A DNA stretch of 64,000 bases from Dyella flava (GTDB lineage: Bacteria; Pseudomonadota; Gammaproteobacteria; Xanthomonadales; Rhodanobacteraceae), in contig NZ_JADIKE010000037.1 of the NCBI RefSeq assembly GCF_016904955.1, positions 1 to 64,000 of the forward strand. Reading direction: 5' to 3'. The position numbers and the translations under genes were made by a program. Positions 58,991 through 64,000 of this stretch are shown piece by piece. A model generated the notes under the pieces. That model searched no databases. It was not told the DNA's origin and worked only from the letters and a program-made list of their open reading frames with translations. Within the stretch, counting starts at the first letter, position 1. Every line of letters starts with the position of its first letter.

Positions 58991-59349
58991 GCGCGGGCCG
59001 ACTCCAATGGCGCGGCAACGCGATCACCGTGACTCCTTGGCGAGGAAACGACAACAAACCGCACCTGGCCATGGCTGTCGTTGCGCATCTGATGGGCGGT
59101 GCCGGGCGGCACATGCAGTCCCTGTCCCGCTTGCAGACGATAGACCGTGCCCTCCAGCTCCAACGTCGCTTCGCCCTCTAGCACGTAAAAGAACTGGCGG
59201 GCATGCACATGACGGTGCCGTTGCTCGAAACTGCCCGGCGGCATGTGTTCCTCGATCACGCTCAGCCCATCCGTTGCCAGCAAATGCCAGCCGTCGCAAG
59301 CCTGGCCCCATTGGTAGTGCTGTGCATTCGCTGTGCTGATCGCGGTCAT
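58987..59349 (-). CDS. Small cupin protein in the arginine/proline operon
   Basis: A 120-residue cupin with EQRHRHVHARQFFYVLEGEA as the metal motif, GQGLHVPPGTAHQMRNDSHG as the second motif. It sits nine bases after argH and overlaps proB (ATGA), so it is a fixed operon member. No such protein is known to be needed for arginine or proline synthesis; it could bind a metabolite or act as a sensor, which is speculation. Confidence 0.85.
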   Translation of the reverse strand: MTAISTANAQHYQWGQACDGWHLLATDGLSVIEEHMPPGSFEQRHRHVHARQFFYVLEGEATLELEGTVYRLQAGQGLHVPPGTAHQMRNDSHGQVRFVVVSSPRSHGDRVAAPLESARA

Positions 59350-59358
59350 ATGGGTTTG

Positions 59359-60654
59359 TCAGGTTGAGAGTTTGGCGAGACGCTGCCTTAGTGCATCCAG
59401 TTGCAGATCGTTGCCGGCGCCGGGAGAGGTGCGCGCCGCCAGACTTGTCTCGGGCGTACGCCCCTGCCCTGCAGCGGTCGCCGCTTCGGCCGCTGCACGA
59501 TACGCATCGCGGAACGGCACGCCCGCTGCCGCCTGCTCGATAGCTACGTCCGTGGCATACATGGCCGGCTCGATCGCCGCCCGCATGGCCGCTTCGTTCC
59601 ACTGCATCCGCGCCAGCAGATCCGGCAACAGTTCGAGCGCGGCGAGCCCGTGCGTCACACCATGGAACAACGAACCCTTCGAGAATTGCAGATCGCGCTG
59701 ATAACCCGAAGGCAGCGACAGCAGTTGCTCTATCTCGCAGCGCGCGGCAGCGACCGTGGCATACGAGGCACGCAGCAACTCCACCACATCGGGGTTGCGC
59801 TTGTTGGGCATGATCGAGCTGCCGGTGGTGTATTCAGCGGGCAGCGCGACAAAGTTGAATTCAGCAGTGGTGAACAGCGAGAGATCCCAGGCCAGGCGAC
59901 GCGCGTCCAGCATCGCGCTGCCAATGCTTTCCATCACCGCCATTTCGAACTTGCCGCGCGAGAGCTGTGCGTAGATCGGCGACACCTGCATGCGCGAGAA
60001 ACCGAGCACTTGCGTGGTATGCGCACGATCGAGCGGGAGATTGACGCCATAACCTGCCGCGGTACCGAGCGGGTTGGCATCGATCCACACAGCGGTCTGC
60101 CGCGCTCGCCATGCGTTATCGACGAAGCCTTCGGCAAAACCGGCGAACCACATCGCCGTCGAAGAAACCACTGCGCGCTGCAAATGGGTATAACCCGGCA
60201 AGGGCAACGCAGGCTGCGCGGCACGCTGCAAGCACACCTCGGCGATGGTGGTGCAATGCGTTTCCAGTTCGGCAAGCTTTTCCTTCAGCCAGAGCCGCGT
60301 AGCCACCAGGATCTGGTCGTTGCGGCTACGTCCGGTGTGGACACGGCGCCCTGCATCGCCAAGACGATCGGTCAAGCGCGCTTCGATCGCAGAGTGACCA
60401 TCTTCATAGTGTTCGTCCAGAACAAAACGGCCCGCACGAAAATCCTCGGCCAGCGCGTCGAGTTCGCGTTTGAGATCCTGCATTTCCTGGGGACTGACCA
60501 CCCCGATGTTGGCCAGTCCTTCGACGTGCGCCTTGCTGGCCGTGATGTCATGCAAGAAGAACTCACGATCCAGAAGCACGTCGTCGCCGGCCAGGAACTT
60601 CATGATCTTGGCATTGGTTTCGACGCCGGCTTTTTGCCAAAGGAGGTCGGTCAT
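59359..60654 (-). CDS. argH: Argininosuccinate lyase
   Basis: A 431-residue fumarase/aspartase-superfamily enzyme, the last arginine step. [24 protein letters not shown], and the flexible signature [19 protein letters not shown] with the catalytic Ser are present. It is separated from argC by about 120 bases and precedes the cupin gene. Confidence 0.95.
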   Translation of the reverse strand: MTDLLWQKAGVETNAKIMKFLAGDDVLLDREFFLHDITASKAHVEGLANIGVVSPQEMQDLKRELDALAEDFRAGRFVLDEHYEDGHSAIEARLTDRLGDAGRRVHTGRSRNDQILVATRLWLKEKLAELETHCTTIAEVCLQRAAQPALPLPGYTHLQRAVVSSTAMWFAGFAEGFVDNAWRARQTAVWIDANPLGTAAGYGVNLPLDRAHTTQVLGFSRMQVSPIYAQLSRGKFEMAVMESIGSAMLDARRLAWDLSLFTTAEFNFVALPAEYTTGSSIMPNKRNPDVVELLRASYATVAAARCEIEQLLSLPSGYQRDLQFSKGSLFHGVTHGLAALELLPDLLARMQWNEAAMRAAIEPAMYATDVAIEQAAAGVPFRDAYRAAAEAATAAGQGRTPETSLAARTSPGAGNDLQLDALRQRLAKLST

Positions 60655-60773
60655 GGTTTATGGCCTCTGTTTTCAGCTTTATCCAATTTCCACCAGGGCG
60701 GCATTCATGCTTTGCGGGAATGACGAACAGTAGAAGCGAATGTTATGGAGATGATGGCAATGCTTCGGGGACG

Positions 60774-61727
60774 TCAAAGCGGAATCGACGCATATTCATC
60801 TACGCCGATCGCCCGGTTGATGTTCTGCATCGCCTGCGTGGCCGCGCCTTTCAGCAAATTATCCAAGGTTGCGACAATCACCACGCGCTTGCCGTCGGCC
60901 GACATCGCAAATCCCCCCACCTCGGCGTAATGCTTGCCTGCAACCAGGCTGACCCATGGTGCTTCGTCCACCACACGCACCAGCTTTTCGCCTGCATAGG
61001 CATGCCGGAACAGGGCAAGCATGTCCTCTCGCTTGTGTGGACGCGACAGGTAAAGATTGGTGGTGACGGTCAGGCCGCGAAAATGCGGTGCGACGTGTGG
61101 CATGAACTCCACCGGGACGCCGAGATGCCGACTGGCTTCCTTCTCGTGCATGTGTCCCGTCAAGGAATACGGCATCAGGTTGTCGCGCAGTTTTTCCGGA
61201 TTGTTCTTGTCCGATGGCGTAGTGCCCGCACCGGAATAACCCGAGACGCCAAAACACACCGGCGGCGCAGCCAGTACGTCCTTGAGCGGCGCGACGGACA
61301 GTTGGATCGCAGTCGCATAACAACCGGGATTACTGATGCGCCTCTCACCACGCCATTTGTTGCGTGTCAGTTCCGGCAATCCGTAATGCCAGCCGTTGTC
61401 GAAACGGTAATCGGCAGAAAGATCGACGATCACCGGATCCTTGCCCGCCTTGTCAAAAGCCCCCACGCACACCGATGCCTTGCCATTGGGCAACGCCAAC
61501 ACCACGACGTCGGCATCCAGTGCGGGAAGGTCTTCATGCGCTGGCGAGCTATAGCGCAGATCACCCTGGTATTCGGGCACCTGCTCATACACACGCTGTC
61601 CGTCCAGCTCGCGTGAAGAGACATAGGCCAGTTCGAGCGAAGGATGCGCAGCAACCAGCTTGATCAGCTCCGCGCCCGTATGACCGCGAGCCCCCACGAT
61701 GCCGATTCGTTTCTTTGCAGTAACCAT
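60774..61727 (-). CDS. argC: N-acetyl-gamma-glutamyl-phosphate reductase
   Basis: A 317-residue NADPH enzyme. [17 protein letters not shown] at the N-terminus, LSADYRF, the catalytic Cys in [13 protein letters not shown] (residue about 147), and [13 protein letters not shown] are present. The ATG lies six bases after argB. Confidence 0.95.
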   Translation of the reverse strand: MVTAKKRIGIVGARGHTGAELIKLVAAHPSLELAYVSSRELDGQRVYEQVPEYQGDLRYSSPAHEDLPALDADVVVLALPNGKASVCVGAFDKAGKDPVIVDLSADYRFDNGWHYGLPELTRNKWRGERRISNPGCYATAIQLSVAPLKDVLAAPPVCFGVSGYSGAGTTPSDKNNPEKLRDNLMPYSLTGHMHEKEASRHLGVPVEFMPHVAPHFRGLTVTTNLYLSRPHKREDMLALFRHAYAGEKLVRVVDEAPWVSLVAGKHYAEVGGFAMSADGKRVVIVATLDNLLKGAATQAMQNINRAIGVDEYASIPL

Positions 61728-61733
61728 GATCGT

Positions 61734-63050
61734 TCAATCCACCAGAGTCGGTTGGCGCACGGCGCAATGGGCGACGCAACGGGCAAGCGTGTCGAAGCCA
61801 TCCAGGCCATACCAGAACACTTTCCAGCGCTCCTGTTTGTAGCAACCGTCGGATTCGGCGTAGTAGAAATGATTGATCTGGTTGCCATGCCGCGAACGCC
61901 AGAACAGGCTTGGATTTTCCTCGCGCATGACCAGCCACACGGCGCGACCAAGGCCCTCGCCTTGCGCATCGTCGAGCACGGCGAACTTGTCCAGATAGAT
62001 CAGCCCATCCTCATTGGTCAGAATCATCGCCGCACGGTAGTTTTCGCTCACGTAGATGCGATAGGGCGTGGTGCGCTCAAAGTAGTCGTCGACCACCTTG
62101 CGGCCGAAGCTGGATTCGATCAGCGTGCGCATGCGCTCAAGGTCCACGCCTTCCCAGCTTTCGAAGCGGAACACCTTCTCGCCGCGACGCACCAGGGTGC
62201 CGGAGCCCTTATGGGTGAACAGCTCCTTCGCCAGTTCCGAGGGCCGGGTGATCGATACCGACGACGTCAAAGGCAGGCTTTGCAGCAAATCGGCAATCTG
62301 TTCGATCTTCACGCGCATGCCGCCGTTGATCCACGGCTGCGCCATCAAATGATCGAACTCAGTGCTGAGATTGATCGAATCGATCACCTGCCCCTTGTCG
62401 TCGAGCAGGCCGCCGGTCCCGGTAAGAAAGATGATCTTGTAGGGTTCCAGCACGCGTACCAATTCGTTGGCGGCGAAATCGGCATTGATATTGAGGAACT
62501 GGCCTTCGTCAGTCTCGCCCAGGCTCGCAATCACCGGAATGGACCCGGCGCGCAGGCTGGCTTCGATCGGCGCTAGATTGATGCTGTCGACCTTGCCGAC
62601 CATGCCGTACACATCCTTGTCCAGGAAGCTGGACATGAACACGCCGGAGGGCACCGAAGTAGCGCGCGTGTTCATCGCCTGCAAGGCTTCGACCAGACGC
62701 AGGTTCTGCTGCTGGAACACGCGACGCACGATCCCCAGCGCCTTGGGCGATGTGACGCGCAAACCATTGACGGTCTGCTTGGTGATGCCCGCTGCCTGCA
62801 ACTCTTCATCGAGCTGCGGGCCGGCGCCGTGCAGCACGATCGGCGTCAAACCGACCTGCTGCAGGAAGGTGAGCGAGGAGGTCAGATCGGCCAGCTCGTC
62901 GCGCAGCACTGCCCCGCCCACCTTGACCACGGCGAAGCGCTTGGCATCAAGCTGCGAGAAGCGCTTGAGGTATTGCTGGATTTCCTTGGCGCTGCCCATG
63001 GCGGAGAGCAGGCGCACAATGGTCTGGCGAGTGTTCTTATGCGCTTCCAC
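61734..63050 (-). CDS. argB: Bifunctional N-acetylglutamate kinase/synthase
   Basis: A 438-residue fusion. Residues about 30-285 are an amino-acid kinase domain ([60 protein letters not shown]). Residues about 290-435 are a GNAT domain ([49 protein letters not shown]). It performs both acetylation of glutamate and phosphorylation of the product, as in xanthomonads. The start overlaps the end of the upstream deacetylase gene by 14 bases. Confidence 0.95.
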   Translation of the reverse strand: MEAHKNTRQTIVRLLSAMGSAKEIQQYLKRFSQLDAKRFAVVKVGGAVLRDELADLTSSLTFLQQVGLTPIVLHGAGPQLDEELQAAGITKQTVNGLRVTSPKALGIVRRVFQQQNLRLVEALQAMNTRATSVPSGVFMSSFLDKDVYGMVGKVDSINLAPIEASLRAGSIPVIASLGETDEGQFLNINADFAANELVRVLEPYKIIFLTGTGGLLDDKGQVIDSINLSTEFDHLMAQPWINGGMRVKIEQIADLLQSLPLTSSVSITRPSELAKELFTHKGSGTLVRRGEKVFRFESWEGVDLERMRTLIESSFGRKVVDDYFERTTPYRIYVSENYRAAMILTNEDGLIYLDKFAVLDDAQGEGLGRAVWLVMREENPSLFWRSRHGNQINHFYYAESDGCYKQERWKVFWYGLDGFDTLARCVAHCAVRQPTLVD

Positions 63051-64000
63051 GGTTCACGATCTCGTAGATGGTTTCGGCGTATTTCTGCAATTGATCAAGC
63101 GCAACCCATTCGTCGGCGGTGTGCGCCTGGGCGATGTCGCCGGGACCGTAGACGAAGGAGATATAACCGCCCGCCGAGAACAGCGCGGCCTCGGTCCAGA
63201 AGTTCACGGCGTTGCCGACCGGGATGCCCAGTTCATCGGCGATATCACGCGCGGCAAGACGCCGGCTTTCGGCAGTAGCCGTGTCGCCGGCTGGCAGGGA
63301 ATCACCGCGAAACAGTTCGGTGTAGCTGACCGGCTGCGGCTCGACCAGGGTACGGAAGGTTTCCAGCAGATGATCGGGATTCATGCTCGGCAACGGACGA
63401 AAGCCAAAACGCACATCGGCCGTCGGCGCGATCATGTTGGCCTTGATGCCGCCTTCGACACGGCCGATGTTGAAGCGCAAGCCGGTGAGGCCACCAAAAC
63501 GTTCGTGCGCCTGACGGTCGACATAATCCAACGCCGCTGCACCCCAGCGTACGGTCTGATGCAAGGCGCTGTCGCTCGGGCGCTGCTCACCGGAAGCATG
63601 GCCGGCCTGCCCGGCAAAGCGCATCTGCACCGAGTGGATGCCACGGTGCGCCAGCACAGCTTCGCCACGCGTGGGCTCGGCAACAATCACCGCGTCATAG
63701 CGGTGACCTTCTTTTAGGAAAGCTGCAATACAGCGCGGATCATTCGCCTCTTCGTCGGTGGACAATAGCAAAGCCATGTCGCCCTTCGTGGCATTCGCCA
63801 CGGCAACCAGCGCAGCGGCGGCCCCCTTGATGTCGCAGGCGCCCAAGCCAATGGCACGATCCTCGGTCACCTCCAGCACATGCGGATCACGGGTCCAGTG
63901 CGGCGAATCCGGCACGGTGTCCAGATGCACGTTGAACAGGTATTTCGGCTTGCCACGTACGGCGCACAGCGTTACCGCACCTGCCCCATGATCATTCACC
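63037..64000 (-). CDS. Acetylcitrulline/acetylornithine deacetylase, N-terminus cut by the window edge
   Basis: At least 320 residues of an M20 metallopeptidase-family deacetylase. [12 protein letters not shown] holds a zinc His and Asp, [14 protein letters not shown] the bridging Asp, and [10 protein letters not shown] the catalytic Glu. The zinc His near the C-terminus lies in the part that ends [17 protein letters not shown]. Xanthomonads use acetylcitrulline as the intermediate because they have an acetylornithine carbamoyltransferase; gene order next to the argB fusion supports that role. The real start lies outside the window. Confidence 0.9.
   Translation of the reverse strand, partial: VNDHGAGAVTLCAVRGKPKYLFNVHLDTVPDSPHWTRDPHVLEVTEDRAIGLGACDIKGAAAALVAVANATKGDMALLLSTDEEANDPRCIAAFLKEGHRYDAVIVAEPTRGEAVLAHRGIHSVQMRFAGQAGHASGEQRPSDSALHQTVRWGAAALDYVDRQAHERFGGLTGLRFNIGRVEGGIKANMIAPTADVRFGFRPLPSMNPDHLLETFRTLVEPQPVSYTELFRGDSLPAGDTATAESRRLAARDIADELGIPVGNAVNFWTEAALFSAGGYISFVYGPGDIAQAHTADEWVALDQLQKYAETIYEIVNRGSA

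Noticed and set aside
59024..59602. A 192-codon minus-strand frame spanning the cupin and the end of argH
   Set aside because: It overlaps two well-supported genes in another frame and shows no motif.
1..64000. CRISPR array, tRNA, rRNA or insertion sequence
   Set aside because: The only repeats are palindromic intergenic elements and one in-frame coding repeat. No regularly spaced direct repeats, transposase frame, or tRNA-like cloverleaf with a CCA-type end was recognised by eye. A tRNA or IS scan would settle this.

Overview
The window is about 64 kb of high-GC, densely coding gammaproteobacterial chromosome. Several features point to the Xanthomonadales, most probably family Rhodanobacteraceae (a Dyella, Luteibacter, Rhodanobacter or Frateuria relative). 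The arginine operon carries a kinase-synthase fusion ArgB next to an M20 deacetylase of the Xanthomonas acetylcitrulline type. There is a xanthomonadin/aryl-polyene-like fatty acid cluster, a short FeoB with a Cys-rich partner, and a GC-rich palindromic repeat family scattered between genes. The genus is an inference. No rRNA, tRNA, CRISPR array, transposase or phage gene was seen.

Layout. 1-10.8 kb: the start of a gene running off the left edge, fused isobutyryl-CoA mutase IcmF, an alpha/beta hydrolase with a TetR regulator, two small YXWGXW-type envelope proteins, a leucine-dehydrogenase-family enzyme and a TPR protein. 10.9-24.0 kb: an aryl-polyene-type operon of 15 genes, mostly with overlapping start and stop codons (two ACPs, two ketosynthases, a chain-length factor, ketoreductase, two hotdog dehydratase-type proteins, thioesterase, methyltransferase, glycosyltransferase, two acyltransferases, a LolA-like carrier, an RND/MMPL exporter and a small membrane protein). 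24.1-43.9 kb: the leucine/isovalerate (liu) pathway, split into pieces (liuA, thiolase, liuB, then liuC, liuD, liuE) around a lipoprotein subtilase autotransporter, an HscC/J-protein pair, a secreted phospholipase-D-like protein and the feoAB iron operon. 44-54 kb: acetyltransferases, a YdeI-like protein, an HSD10-like dehydrogenase, an EF-P paralogue, an FUSC-type membrane protein, and two kynurenine-pathway enzymes. 54-56.5 kb: an orphan protein, a sulfotransferase and a hemerythrin. 56.5-64 kb: an arginine/proline operon on the minus strand.

How the genes fit together. Leucine-type dehydrogenase, IcmF, the liu genes and the HSD10-like dehydrogenase make much of the window a branched-chain amino acid and acyl-CoA catabolism neighbourhood. 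The polyene operon holds chain-building, reduction, dehydration, tailoring and export functions but no intact starter-activating enzyme. Where an AMP-ligase would be expected, between the small membrane protein and the dehydratase, only what looks like its C-terminal subdomain remains. It is fused in frame to the ApeI-like dehydratase, and the catalytic Lys position reads Gln. This truncated ligase-dehydratase fusion, together with the missing starter supply, is the most interesting observation in the window. The palindromic repeats sit in most larger intergenic gaps, in one place inside the polyene operon, where they form a long inverted repeat and supply the apparent ribosome binding site of the LolA-like gene.
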